In this document: positions 32,908 through 41,109 of the stretch, one piece after another
Layout: each line of letters starts with the position of its first letter
Numbering within the stretch: the first letter of the stretch is position 1
NCBI RefSeq assembly: GCF_026340095.1
Contig: NZ_JAPEPO010000001.1
Coordinates: 5,046,001 to 5,110,000 of the forward strand
Reading direction: 5' to 3'
DNA: 64,000 nt
Origin: Streptomyces sp. NBC_01446
GTDB taxonomy: Bacteria; Actinomycetota; Actinomycetes; Streptomycetales; Streptomycetaceae
The notes under the pieces: generated by a model
Database searches by the model: none
What the model saw: only the letters and a program-made list of their open reading frames with translations
Told to the model about the DNA's origin: nothing
Made by a program: the position numbers and the translations under genes

Positions 32908-33772
32908 CGCCACGCTGAGCGCGCCGGTCAACAAGGCGGCGAACCCCCGCAAGGGGATGCCGAAGTGGGTGTGGGCGCTGCCGCCCGTAGCCGTACTCGC
33001 CCTCGTGTTCCTCTACCCGCTCGCACTCGTCGTGCAGCAGTCCGTGCAGCCCGACACCGGCGGCACCTCGCTCAAGCCGTACGCCGACGTCTTCGCCTCG
33101 TCCGCGTTCCGGGAGGCGCTCGGGACGACGGTGTGGCTGGCGCTGGGGGCGACCGTCGGATGCCTCGTGCTCGGGTTCGCGCTCGCGCTCGTCATCGCGT
33201 TCGTCCCGTTCCCCGGCGGGAAGGCCGTCGCCAAGTTCATCGACGTGTTCCTCTCCTTCCCGTCCTTCCTGATCACCCTCGCGCTGCTCTTCGTCTACGG
33301 ATCCGTGGGCATGGCCAACGGACTGTGGACGGACGTCACGGGTGCCGCCTCCGGGCCCTTCCAGTTCCTCACCACCCCGTGGGGCGTGCTCCTCGCCGAG
33401 ATCACGTACTTCACGCCGTTCGTGATGCGGCCGCTGCTCGCCGCGTTCTCGCAGATCGAGACCGCGCAGCTGGAGGTGGCGTCCTCCCTGGGCGCGAAGC
33501 CCGCCCGCATCATCCGGCAGGTCATCCTGCCCGAGGCGCTGCCCGCGCTCGCCGCCGGCGGCAGCCTCGTCCTCGTCATGTGCCTCAACGAGTTCGGGAT
33601 CGTGCTCTTCACCGGCGCCAAGGGCGTCACCACGCTCCCGATGCTCGTGTACAGCAAGGCGATCCTCGAGTCCGACTACCCGGGTGCGTGCGTGGTCGCC
33701 GTCGTCAACGTCCTGATCTCCGTGGGCCTCTACGGCCTCTACCGGGTGGTGAGCCGCCGTGCTGGTGCATAG
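32900..33772 (+). CDS. ABC importer permease 1 (PhnU-like)
   Basis: 290 residues, six predicted membrane helices beginning LPPVAVLALVFLYPLALVV. The EAA cytoplasmic loop reads EVASSLGAKPARIIRQVILP (~195-214). Resembles the first permease of 2-aminoethylphosphonate ABC systems. Overlaps the ATPase gene (8 bases) and the second permease gene (14 bases), as expected for an obligate heterodimer. Confidence 0.87.
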   Translation: MASATLSAPVNKAANPRKGMPKWVWALPPVAVLALVFLYPLALVVQQSVQPDTGGTSLKPYADVFASSAFREALGTTVWLALGATVGCLVLGFALALVIAFVPFPGGKAVAKFIDVFLSFPSFLITLALLFVYGSVGMANGLWTDVTGAASGPFQFLTTPWGVLLAEITYFTPFVMRPLLAAFSQIETAQLEVASSLGAKPARIIRQVILPEALPALAAGGSLVLVMCLNEFGIVLFTGAKGVTTLPMLVYSKAILESDYPGACVVAVVNVLISVGLYGLYRVVSRRAGA

Positions 33773-34556
33773 CCGTAAGGGCAAGTGGGCCACCTGGGTC
33801 CTCTTCTTCGCCCTCTTCCTGCCCCTGTTCGCGCTGCCGCTGCTCGTCATCGTCGCCGCGTCGTTCGCCACGAGCTGGTCGAGCGCCCTTCCGACCGGAT
33901 TCACCGGCGGTCACTACCAGGCCGCCACCAGCGGCGCGTCCCTCCAGGCGCTCACCACCAGCCTGGTCACCGCCGTCAGCGCCAGCCTCCTCGCCCTCCT
34001 GATCGGCACGTGGGCCGCGCTCGCGGCCGCCGCGCTCAAGAAGAGCGGCCGCAGGGTGCTCGACGCCCTGTTCATGCTGCCGGTCGCCGTGCCGTCCGTC
34101 GTGGTCGGCCTCGCCGTGCTCGTCGCGTTCTCCAAGCCGCCGATGGTGCTCAACGGCACCCGCTGGATCGTCATCCTGGCGCACACGATTCTTGTCACGG
34201 CGTTCGCCTATCAGTCGGTTTCGGCCGCGATCGTACGACTCGACCCCGCGTACGAACAGGCCGCCGCGTCGCTCGGCGCCCGCCCCTCGTACGTCCTGTG
34301 GAAGGTGAAGCTGCCCCTCCTGCTGCCGTCGCTGAACGCGGCCGCGGGACTCTGCTTCGCCCTGTCCATGGGCGAGCTGAGCGCCACGATGATGCTCTAC
34401 CCGCCGGACTGGATGCCCCTGCCCGTGCAGATCTACGCGATCACCGACCGCGGCTCCCTGTTCACCGGATCGGCGCTCTCCGTGATCCTCATGACGACGA
34501 CGCTGCTCGTCCTGCTGCTCGTCTCGCGGATCCGCACCAAAGCCTCTTACCGCTAG
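33759..34556 (+). CDS. ABC importer permease 2 (PhnV-like)
   Basis: 265 residues from GTG 33759 (MLVHSRKGKWATW). Six predicted membrane helices and an EAA loop EQAAASLGARPSYVLWKVKLP. Second half of the permease pair; pairs with the protein encoded at 32900. The binding-protein gene follows after 50 bases with an AAGGAG ribosome site. Confidence 0.87.
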   Translation: MLVHSRKGKWATWVLFFALFLPLFALPLLVIVAASFATSWSSALPTGFTGGHYQAATSGASLQALTTSLVTAVSASLLALLIGTWAALAAAALKKSGRRVLDALFMLPVAVPSVVVGLAVLVAFSKPPMVLNGTRWIVILAHTILVTAFAYQSVSAAIVRLDPAYEQAAASLGARPSYVLWKVKLPLLLPSLNAAAGLCFALSMGELSATMMLYPPDWMPLPVQIYAITDRGSLFTGSALSVILMTTTLLVLLLVSRIRTKASYR

Positions 34557-34606
34557 GCCTCGTACCGCCCTCATGTCCTGACCCTCTGCAAGGAGTTCAC
34601 CTCGCC

Positions 34607-35668
34607 ATGCGCAGAAACACGCTCAAGCCGATCGCCGCCGTCACCGGAAGCATCGCCCTCGCCGCCACCCTCTCCGCCTGCGGCGGCAACTCCGCCGCCT
34701 CCGACGAGAAGACCGTCACCGTGTACAGCGCGGACGGCCTCAAGGGCGAGAACGGCGACGGCTGGTACGACCAGGTCTTCAAGGACTTCACGAAGAAGAC
34801 CGGCATCAAGGTCGAGTACGTCGAGGGCGGCTCCGGCGAGATGGTGCAGCGCGCCGCCCGCGAGAAGTCGAACACCCAGGCCGACGTCATCGTGACGCTC
34901 CCGCCGTTCATCCAGCAGGCCGACGGCAAGGGCCTTCTGCAGAAGTACACGCCCCAGGGCGCCGACCAGGTCGACGGGGCCGACAAGGCCGCCGACGGCA
35001 CCTGGACCTCCGTCGTCAACAACTACTTCGGCTTCGCCTACAACAAGAAGGACCTGAAGACGGCGCCCACCACGTGGGACGAGCTCCTCGACGGCAAGTA
35101 CAAGAACAAGCTCCAGTACTCCACGCCCGGCGTCGCCGGCGACGGCACCGCCGTCGTCGTCAAGGCCATGCACGACTTCGGCGGCAAGGAACCCGCCATG
35201 GACTACCTGAAGAAGCTCCAGGCCAACAACGTCGGCCCGTCCGCCTCCACCGGCAAGCTCGCCCCCAAGGTCGACAAGGGCGAACTCCTCGTCGCCAACG
35301 GCGATGTGCAGATGAGCTTCGCGCAGTCCAAGACCATGCCGAACCTCGGCATCTGGTTCCCGAAGAAGGCCGGCGGCAGGCCGACCTCGTTCGCCCTGCC
35401 CTACGCCGGCGGCCTCGTGAAGAACGCCCCGCACAGCGAGAACGGCAAGAAGCTCCTCGACTTCATGCTGTCCACCAAGGCGCAGCAGCAGGTCAGCTCC
35501 ATCGGCGGCGGCTTCTCCGCGCGCAAGGACGTCAAGGCGACCGACGAGAACGCCATCGCCCTCGCCAAGGTGATGGACGGCGTCGAGATCTTCGAGCCCG
35601 ACTGGAACGACATCGACAAGGACCTCCAGACGTACGTGGCGGACTGGAAGTCGGCGACCGGCAGCTGA
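34607..35668 (+). CDS. ABC importer substrate-binding lipoprotein (2-aminoethylphosphonate type)
   Basis: 353 residues. Lipoprotein signal with lipobox LSAC (Cys ~26), then a type II periplasmic-binding fold: VTVYSADGLKGENGDGWYDQVFKDFTKKTGIKVEYVEGGSGEM, ADVIVTLPPFIQQADGKGLL, and NNYFGFAYNKKDL. This N-terminal 'YSADGL' series is the one annotated for 2-aminoethylphosphonate binding proteins in Streptomyces; Fbp-type iron-binding proteins share the fold but use different ligand residues. Captures the ligand outside the membrane. Confidence 0.85.
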   Translation: MRRNTLKPIAAVTGSIALAATLSACGGNSAASDEKTVTVYSADGLKGENGDGWYDQVFKDFTKKTGIKVEYVEGGSGEMVQRAAREKSNTQADVIVTLPPFIQQADGKGLLQKYTPQGADQVDGADKAADGTWTSVVNNYFGFAYNKKDLKTAPTTWDELLDGKYKNKLQYSTPGVAGDGTAVVVKAMHDFGGKEPAMDYLKKLQANNVGPSASTGKLAPKVDKGELLVANGDVQMSFAQSKTMPNLGIWFPKKAGGRPTSFALPYAGGLVKNAPHSENGKKLLDFMLSTKAQQQVSSIGGGFSARKDVKATDENAIALAKVMDGVEIFEPDWNDIDKDLQTYVADWKSATGS

Positions 35669-35807
35669 CCTGCGGACCGCTTCCGCGGGCTCGGCGGGGT
35701 CGAGATCAGCCGGTGCTGATTAGGCTGGGGGCGTCGGCACAGAGTGGTCCCGGCGCCCCAGCTATTTCTTGACCCCAGCGTTTTCTTGTATGGCAGGAGA
35801 CCGGCAC

Positions 35808-36587
35808 ATGGCAGAGCGCAAGCCCATCGAATCGTGGCTCACCGACATGGACGGTGTGCTCATCCACGAGGGCGTGCCGATCCCCGGCGCCGATGCCTTC
35901 GTCAAGAGGCTCCGCGAGTCGGGCAAGCCCTTCCTGGTGCTGACGAACAACTCGATCTACACCGCCCGCGACCTCCAGGCCCGGCTGACCCGCATGGGCC
36001 TGGAGGTGCCGGTCGAGAACATCTGGACGTCGGCCCTGGCCACCGCCAAGTTCCTCGACGACCAGCGCCCCGGCGGCACGGCGTACGTCATCGGCGAGGC
36101 CGGCCTGACGACGGCGCTGCACGACATCGGGTACGTCCTCACCGACCACGACCCCGATTACGTGGTTCTCGGCGAGACGCGCACCTACTCGTTCGAGGCC
36201 ATGACGAAGGCCGTCCGCCTGATCGACAACGGCGCCCGCTTCATCTGCACCAACCCGGACGAGACCGGCCCCTCCACCGAGGGTCCGCTGCCCGCCACGG
36301 GCGCCGTCGCCGCGCTGATCACCAAGGCGACCGGCAAGCAGCCCTACTTCGCGGGCAAGCCGAACCCGCTGATGATGCGCACCGGCCTGAACGCGATCGG
36401 GGCGCACTCGGAGTCCAGCGCCATGATCGGCGACCGCATGGACACCGACGTCCTCGCGGGCCTCGAAGCCGGGATGAAGACCTTCCTCGTCCTGACGGGT
36501 CTGACCGGCAGGGCCGACGTCGACCGCTATCCCTTCCGGCCTTCCGAGGTCGTCAATTCCATCGCTGACCTGGTCGAACTCGTCTGA
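35808..36587 (+). CDS. HAD-IIA (NagD-like) hydrolase
   Basis: ATG 35808 with AGGAGA eight bases upstream; 259 residues. Motif I LTDMDGVLIHEG (nucleophile Asp and DxD), motif II VLTNNS, the C2-type cap, motif III KPNPLMM and motif IV MIGDRMDTDVLAGLEAGM. NagD-like enzymes dephosphorylate small phosphometabolites. At 139 bases after the importer genes and ending at a strong terminator, it is likely part of the same locus and may act on the imported phosphonate's product or in general phosphate recovery (inference). Confidence 0.88.
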   Translation: MAERKPIESWLTDMDGVLIHEGVPIPGADAFVKRLRESGKPFLVLTNNSIYTARDLQARLTRMGLEVPVENIWTSALATAKFLDDQRPGGTAYVIGEAGLTTALHDIGYVLTDHDPDYVVLGETRTYSFEAMTKAVRLIDNGARFICTNPDETGPSTEGPLPATGAVAALITKATGKQPYFAGKPNPLMMRTGLNAIGAHSESSAMIGDRMDTDVLAGLEAGMKTFLVLTGLTGRADVDRYPFRPSEVVNSIADLVELV

Positions 36588-36593
36588 TCCCGC

Positions 36594-36626
36594 TCCCGGG
36601 GGCGGCCTTTTCCGGCGCCCCCGGGA
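36594..36626 (+). terminator. Strong hairpin terminator after the HAD gene
   Basis: TCCCGGGGGCG (36594-36604) pairs perfectly with CGCCCCCGGGA (36616-36626) around an 11-base loop holding TTTT. Begins 7 bases after the HAD stop; ends the importer/HAD transcript. Confidence 0.8.
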
Positions 36627-36674
36627 TGCGGATCGGGCCTGCGCGCGTGACCCTTCCAATACAGGAGGTTCACA

Positions 36675-37250
36675 ATGCGTAGAGAGATGTTCGCTCTCCG
36701 TGCCATAGGGTCGGCCGCCGTTCTGGTGACACTGCCTGTCGCCGCCGCCCACGCGGAAGGCGGGGAATCCGACGGATCCACCGGTTCCATCACCGTCACC
36801 CCCTTCGCCCCCGCCACCGGGACCCAGGTAGACCTCAGGGTCTCCGGTTGCAAGGAATCCAAGGGCAAGGCCTACTCGGACGCCTTCGAGACGCCCGGCG
36901 ATCTCGTCCCGTCCGCGGACCAGCCCACGCTGACCAGCCAGGCCCGCATCCGCTCGTCCGCGACGCCCGGGATCTACGAGATCAAGGTGACCTGCGACGG
37001 CATCAGCGGCAAGGTCAAGGGCAGCGTCCAGGTCCTCCAGCCGGGCCGGCCCACGCCGGTACCCACCGCGCCCGTGCACGCGGGCGGTGGCGGTACCGCA
37101 CAGCTGACCGCGGCCCACACCACCGAGATCGTCGACGGTCTGCGCGAGGAGGGCCCCGGCACCCGGCACACGGTGCTCGGCCTGGTGCTCGCGGCGGTCG
37201 CGGCCGTCGCCGTGGCCCTGCGCAGCGTCCGCCGGCGCCGCTCCGACTGA
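36675..37250 (+). CDS. Secreted, membrane-anchored protein beside a class F sortase
   Basis: 191 residues with AGGAGG upstream. Signal peptide ending near AHA (~27), an immunoglobulin-like beta domain with two Cys (VSGC ... VTC, ~55 and ~104) that probably form a disulfide, a Pro/Gly linker, and a C-terminal helix (HTVLGLVLAAVAAVAVAL) with an RRRR tail. No clear LPxTG/LAxTG signal is present, so anchoring by the helix itself is likely. It precedes the class F sortase by 13 bases, a pairing common in Streptomyces; function unknown. Confidence 0.7.
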   Translation: MRREMFALRAIGSAAVLVTLPVAAAHAEGGESDGSTGSITVTPFAPATGTQVDLRVSGCKESKGKAYSDAFETPGDLVPSADQPTLTSQARIRSSATPGIYEIKVTCDGISGKVKGSVQVLQPGRPTPVPTAPVHAGGGGTAQLTAAHTTEIVDGLREEGPGTRHTVLGLVLAAVAAVAVALRSVRRRRSD

Positions 37251-37263
37251 GCGGGGGCCGATC

Positions 37264-37938
37264 ATGGCTGACGGCGAACGACCGCACGGCAACGGGCGGC
37301 TCGTGACCGGAGTGGCCTGGGCCGTACTACTGCTCGGCCTGTGGCTGTGGGGCCGCGAAGTCACCGATATCCACGGCCTGTCCGCGCCCACGACCGGCGA
37401 CGCGGCCGCCGTCGGACGGCCGCTGGGCATCGAACTGCCGCCCGCGCACAAGCCGATGGCCGGCGCGGAGCCGCAGCGCATCGATGTCTCCGCACTGAAG
37501 ATCGAGGCGCCGGTGAAGGCCCGCGGCCTCGACGGGAGCGGCGCGATCGACCCGCCGCCGTTCTCGCAGGCAGGCGTCGTCGGCTGGTACGGCGGCGGCG
37601 TGAAGCCGGGCGAGCGCGGCACGGCCCTGCTCGTCGGGCACGTAGACACGGACACCAGGCCCGCCGTGTTCTACCGCCTCAGCTCGGCCAAGCCGGGCGA
37701 CAAGGTGCGGGTCGCACGGGACGACGGCTCCGTCGCCGAGTTCACCGTCGACGACGTGCAGGTCTTCAGCCGCGACCGGTTCGACGCGCAGAAGGCGTAC
37801 GGCCAGCGGCAGTCCGGCCGGGCCGAGCTGCGGCTGATCACATGCGGCGGCTCCTTCGACCGGGCGTCGCACACCTACACCGCCAACGTCGTCGTGTCCG
37901 CGTACCTCACCGGCGTGCCCGACGCGCCCGCGCGCTGA
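37264..37938 (+). CDS. Class F sortase
   Basis: 224 residues. One N-terminal membrane helix (GVAWAVLLLGLWLWG), a Pro-rich linker, then the compact class F domain: RIDVSALKIEAPVKARGLDGSGAIDPPP, VVGWYGGGVKPGERGTALLVGHVDT with the catalytic His, and LITCGGSFDRASHTYTANVVVSAYL with catalytic Cys and Arg region. Class F sortases of actinomycetes have weak or undefined substrate signals and may act as carboxypeptidases or transpeptidases at the outer face of the membrane. Co-transcribed with the secreted protein at 36675. Confidence 0.88.
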   Translation: MADGERPHGNGRLVTGVAWAVLLLGLWLWGREVTDIHGLSAPTTGDAAAVGRPLGIELPPAHKPMAGAEPQRIDVSALKIEAPVKARGLDGSGAIDPPPFSQAGVVGWYGGGVKPGERGTALLVGHVDTDTRPAVFYRLSSAKPGDKVRVARDDGSVAEFTVDDVQVFSRDRFDAQKAYGQRQSGRAELRLITCGGSFDRASHTYTANVVVSAYLTGVPDAPAR

Positions 37939-37945
37939 CAACCTG

Positions 37946-37989
37946 GCCCGGCCGGCGGCCCGCTCCCCCCGGGGAGACGCCGGCCGGGC
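37946..37989 (+). terminator. Hairpin terminator after the class F sortase
   Basis: Perfect 12-bp stem (37946-37957 with 37978-37989, core CCCGGCCGGCG) around a 20-base loop, starting 7 bases after the sortase stop. Confidence 0.7.
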
Positions 37990-38159
37990 TGGTCCTCGAC
38001 CGCGCGCGCTCGGGCTGCGGGAGTAACCCGGCGTCGGCGCGGGAGGTCAGGAGAGACCTGCCCTCCCGGAGAGGTGGTGCAGGCCGGGGCTCCGTCCGCT
38101 CACGACGACTCTAGAGCGGATGGGCGACGCGGCCTAGAAGGCTCATGAAGATCTTGGGT

Positions 38160-38191
38160 TCTGGCCCTGCCGCGTCAGCGGCAGGGCCAGA
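38160..38191. repeat. Left subterminal hairpin of the IS1182-type element
   Basis: 14-bp perfect stem (core CTGGCCCTGCCGC at 38161-38173) closing a GTCA loop (38174-38177). It lies between the left terminal repeat and the transposase start at 38200, where it could stop outside transcription from reading into the gene. Confidence 0.85.
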
Positions 38192-38199
38192 CTCGTCTT

Positions 38200-39786
38200 G
38201 TGGCGATGGGTGAGTGGGTCGGCGAGATGGTCGGGCCGGACGTGTGGGAGACCTGCCGGGAACTGATCCCGGCCGGGAGTGTGTTCGCGTTCCTGGCCGA
38301 GCACCGGGGCGAGCTGTTCCCGGCGGCGATGTTCGCAGACATGTACCCGTCGGCGAACGGACGGCCGAGCATGCCGCCGCAGGTCCTGGCCGCCGCGATC
38401 ACCTTGCAGGCCCTGCACGGGCTGTCGGACTTCGAGACAGTCCAGGAACTGCGGTGCGACCTGCGGTGGAAGGCCGGATGCGGGCTGGGCCTTCACGACA
38501 CGGCCTTCGACCCGTCACTGCTGGCCTACTTCCGCCGCCGGCTGGCCCGTTCCGCGCGCCCGAACCGTATTTTCGACGCCGTGCGCGAAGTCGTGAAGGC
38601 CACCGGCGTACTCAAGGGGAAGCACCGCAGGGCGCTGGACTCCACCGTGCTGGACGACGCGGTGGCCACCCAGGACACCGTCACCCAGATCATCGCCGCC
38701 GTCCGCGCGGTGATCCGCGAGGTCCCCGGCGCCGACACGGTCGCCGCCACGCAGTGCACCGCGCACGACTACACCGACCCGGGCAAACCCCGCATCGCCT
38801 GGAACGACGAGCAGGCCCGCGCCAGGCTGGTCGACGCGCTGGTCACGGATGCCCTGCGGCTGCTGGGCCACCTGCCCGAACAGCAACTCGGCGAAAGGGC
38901 AGCCAACGCGGTGGGCATTTTGGCCCTGGTCGCCGGCCAGGACGTCGAGCCCGCCGAGGACTCCGACGGCCGCGACGGCCGCTGGCGCATCACCCGGGGC
39001 ACCGCCCCCGGACGGGTGGTCTCCACCGTTGATCCCGAAGCCCGGCACGTCCACAAGACCCGCAGCCACCAGCAGGACGGCTTCAAGGCCCACCTGGCCA
39101 TCGAGCCCGAGACCGGCTTATACACCGCTGTCGCCCTGCGGCCCGGCTCGGGAGCCGAACACCACGAGGCCGCCGTCGGCCTGGACCTGCTCGCCGACGA
39201 GGACAACCCGCTGGACGTCTTCGGCGACACCGCCTACTCCACCGGCGACGCCCGCCAGACCCTCCACGAGGCCGGGCACCGGCTGTTCCTCAAACCCGCC
39301 CCGCTGAGGCCCGCCGTCCCCGGCGGCTTCACCCTCGACGACTTCGCCATCAACACCAAAACCGCCATCGTGACCTGCCCGGCCGGACACACCGTGGCCC
39401 TGTCCGACCCCGGCGGGCAGCACCACCAACGCAAAGCCTCTTTCGGGAACTTATGCACCGGATGCCACCTACGCGAGCGGTGCACCAAAGCCAGGGCCGG
39501 ACGCATCCTGACCATCCGGCCTCACCACGACCACCAGACCGCCGCGCGCCGCCAGGCCGCCACCGACCCCGGCTGGCAGGCCGACTACCGCCGCTGGCGG
39601 CCACCAGTCGAACGCGCCGTCGCCTGGCTCGTCCACCACGGCAACAGGCGCCTGCGCTACCGCGGCACCATCAACAACAACACCTGGCTCCACACCCGAG
39701 CCGCCGCCCTCAACCTCCGCCGGCTGATCAACCTCGGACTCACCCACACCAGTGGGATCTGGCACCTCGCACCGGCCGGTACATGA
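38200..39786 (+). CDS. IS1182-family transposase
   Basis: 528 residues from GTG 38200 (ATG 38206 is an alternative). N-terminal domain with ADMYPSANGRPSMPPQVLAAAITLQALHGLSDFETVQELRCDLRWK, the DUF772-type opening of IS1182/IS5 transposases; catalytic region with LDSTVLDDAV (first Asp), HQQDGFKAHLAIEPETGLYTAV, VFGDTAYSTGDARQ (second Asp) and a late RWRPPVERAVAWLVHHGNRRLRYRG (Glu). Two Cys groups (CTGC, ERC) may bind zinc. Two TTA codons in frame (39118 and 39451) suggest bldA-dependent expression. The gene looks complete. Confidence 0.92.
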   Translation: MAMGEWVGEMVGPDVWETCRELIPAGSVFAFLAEHRGELFPAAMFADMYPSANGRPSMPPQVLAAAITLQALHGLSDFETVQELRCDLRWKAGCGLGLHDTAFDPSLLAYFRRRLARSARPNRIFDAVREVVKATGVLKGKHRRALDSTVLDDAVATQDTVTQIIAAVRAVIREVPGADTVAATQCTAHDYTDPGKPRIAWNDEQARARLVDALVTDALRLLGHLPEQQLGERAANAVGILALVAGQDVEPAEDSDGRDGRWRITRGTAPGRVVSTVDPEARHVHKTRSHQQDGFKAHLAIEPETGLYTAVALRPGSGAEHHEAAVGLDLLADEDNPLDVFGDTAYSTGDARQTLHEAGHRLFLKPAPLRPAVPGGFTLDDFAINTKTAIVTCPAGHTVALSDPGGQHHQRKASFGNLCTGCHLRERCTKARAGRILTIRPHHDHQTAARRQAATDPGWQADYRRWRPPVERAVAWLVHHGNRRLRYRGTINNNTWLHTRAAALNLRRLINLGLTHTSGIWHLAPAGT

Positions 39787-39790
39787 CCGC

Positions 39791-39824
39791 AGGGGCTGTC
39801 CGGCCTGACGGCCGGACAGCCCCT
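39791..39824. repeat. Right subterminal hairpin of the IS1182-type element
   Basis: Perfect 15-bp stem (core GGGGCTGTCCGGCC at 39792-39805) closing TGAC (39806-39809), starting 4 bases after the transposase stop. It can serve as the transposase terminator; its sequence differs from the left hairpin while shape, loop and spacing to the terminal repeat match. Confidence 0.85.
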
Positions 39825-39923
39825 CACCAAGATCTTCATCGGCCTTCTAGAGGCTGTTTGACGCCAAGTCCGGATGTGCTCGCACCCCTGGTGAACACCG
39901 AACGGGGGCGCTGTAACAGGTAT

Positions 39924-39929
39924 TTGACG
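39924..39929 (+). promoter_or_regulatory. Possible -35 box of cslZ
   Basis: TTGACG 77 bases upstream of the cslZ start, in the 156 bases left between the IS end and the gene. No convincing -10 at the right spacing, so tentative. The native promoter may extend into DNA displaced by the insertion. Confidence 0.25.
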
Positions 39930-40006
39930 AACCCTGTCCGCCCTCGTGGTCGCGGCGGCCCGTATGCCAGGATTGAGAGTCGTACAGGGCACCCAAGGGG
40001 GAGTGG

Positions 40007-41044
40007 ATGTACCGAAAGGACGCAGGCCGCGTACGCGGTGTCGGCGCCTGGGGGGTGAGGGCGGGAGCGGCGGCCGTGGGGGCGGCGCTGCTGGTGTCCG
40101 GATGTTCCTCCGGGGACGGCAAGGACAAGAACGGCTCATCGTCACCCGTGAAGCAGCAGCCGAAGGGGTCCGACCCGTTCTGGGTCAACCCGGACGGCAG
40201 CGCCGCCAAGCAGGTCGCCGCCCACGAGAAGGCCGGCAAGAAGGACGACGCCGAGCAGATCCGGAAGATAGCCGAGCAGCCGAGCGGCGAGTGGATCCTC
40301 CCGGAGAACGCGGAGGACCAGGCACGGGGCTACACCGAGGCCGCCGACCAGGCCGACCGGGACGCCCTGCTCGTGCTCTACAACATCCCGCACCGCGACT
40401 GCGGCCAGTTCTCCAAGGGCGGCGCGGCCGACGGGAACCAGTACCGGGCGTTCATCGACAGCGTCGCCAAGGGCATCGGCGACCGGCACGCGACGGTGAT
40501 CCTGGAGCCGGACGCCGTGCAGCACATGGTGGACAACTGCACGCCGGAGGAGTTCCACGAGGAGCGCTACGACCTCCTCAAGGGTGCCGTCGCCAAGCTC
40601 AAGTCGCTGAAGAACACCACGGTCTACCTCGACGCGGGCAACGCCGGCTGGGGCAAGCCCGACCAGATCTTCCAGCCGCTCCAGTGGTCCGGCATCGACC
40701 AGGCCGACGGCTTCTCGGTCAACGTGTCGAACTTCTACACCACCGCGGACTCCGTGAAGTACGGCAAGGAGCTCTCGGCGAAGGTCGGCAACAAGCCGTT
40801 CGTCATCGACACCAGCCGCAATGGGAAGGGGCCCTACACGGGCGGCGACCCGGCCCAGCGCTGGTGCAATCCTCCCGGGAGGGCGCTGGGTGAGGAGCCC
40901 GGCACCAGGACGGGCGACCCCCTCGTCAAGGCGTACCTGTGGGTCAAGCGGCCCGGCGAGTCGGACGGCGACTGCAAGGGGGGCCCGAAGGCGGGGGCCT
41001 GGTGGCCGGAGTACGCCCTCGGTCTCGCCAAGGCCACCAAGTAG
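40007..41044 (+). CDS. cslZ: GH6 glucanase-like lipoprotein (CslZ)
   Basis: 345 residues with AAGGGGGAG upstream. Lipoprotein signal with Cys ~33 (LLVSGC), a charged linker, then glycoside hydrolase family 6: ALLVLYNIPHRDCGQFSKGG, ATVILEPDAVQHM (catalytic-acid region), TVYLDAGNAGWG, VSNFYTT, FVIDTSRNGKGP, WCNPPGRALG, KAYLWVKRPGESDG. Family members cut beta-1,4-glucan. With glxA and cslA convergent just downstream this is the cslA-glxA-cslZ locus, where it is thought to trim the tip glucan made by CslA. An IS1182-type element lies 156 bases upstream. Confidence 0.9.
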   Translation: MYRKDAGRVRGVGAWGVRAGAAAVGAALLVSGCSSGDGKDKNGSSSPVKQQPKGSDPFWVNPDGSAAKQVAAHEKAGKKDDAEQIRKIAEQPSGEWILPENAEDQARGYTEAADQADRDALLVLYNIPHRDCGQFSKGGAADGNQYRAFIDSVAKGIGDRHATVILEPDAVQHMVDNCTPEEFHEERYDLLKGAVAKLKSLKNTTVYLDAGNAGWGKPDQIFQPLQWSGIDQADGFSVNVSNFYTTADSVKYGKELSAKVGNKPFVIDTSRNGKGPYTGGDPAQRWCNPPGRALGEEPGTRTGDPLVKAYLWVKRPGESDGDCKGGPKAGAWWPEYALGLAKATK

Positions 41045-41064
41045 GGGCAGCGGCCGGAAAGCCT

Positions 41065-41098
41065 TAAGGGGGTGGGGGCTCGGGCCCCCACCCCCTTA
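41065..41098. terminator. Bidirectional terminator between cslZ and glxA
   Basis: Perfect 15-bp stem (41065-41079 with 41084-41098) around a 4-base loop TCGG, centred in the 65-base gap between the converging cslZ and glxA stops. The arm begins TAAGGGGGTGGGGGC and its partner ends CCTTA, giving short A/T tails for both directions. Confidence 0.85.
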
Positions 41099-41109
41099 CG
41101 TACGTGCCC

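Larger units (their letters stand above)
38134..39850 (+). mobile_element. IS1182-family insertion sequence
   Basis: Terminal inverted repeats of 24 bp at 38134-38157 and 39827-39850, identical except two positions: CTAGAAGGC-NN-ATGAAGATCTTGG. Both end in the palindrome CTAG, which may be target sequence or element sequence. Length 1717 bp, one intact transposase gene. Just inside each repeat, after exactly three bases, lies a perfect 14-15-bp hairpin with loop GTCA (left) or its complement TGAC (right). It lies between the class F sortase and cslZ, 156 bases before the cslZ start. Confidence 0.9.

Noticed and set aside
30880..32952. Long minus-strand open frame opposite the GntR and ABC ATPase genes
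   Set aside because: Same high-GC antisense effect; the plus-strand genes have intact motifs.
36675..37250. Sorting signal for the adjacent class F sortase in the secreted protein
   Set aside because: I searched the C-terminus for LPxTG/LAxTG-like motifs and found none; only a membrane helix with basic tail.
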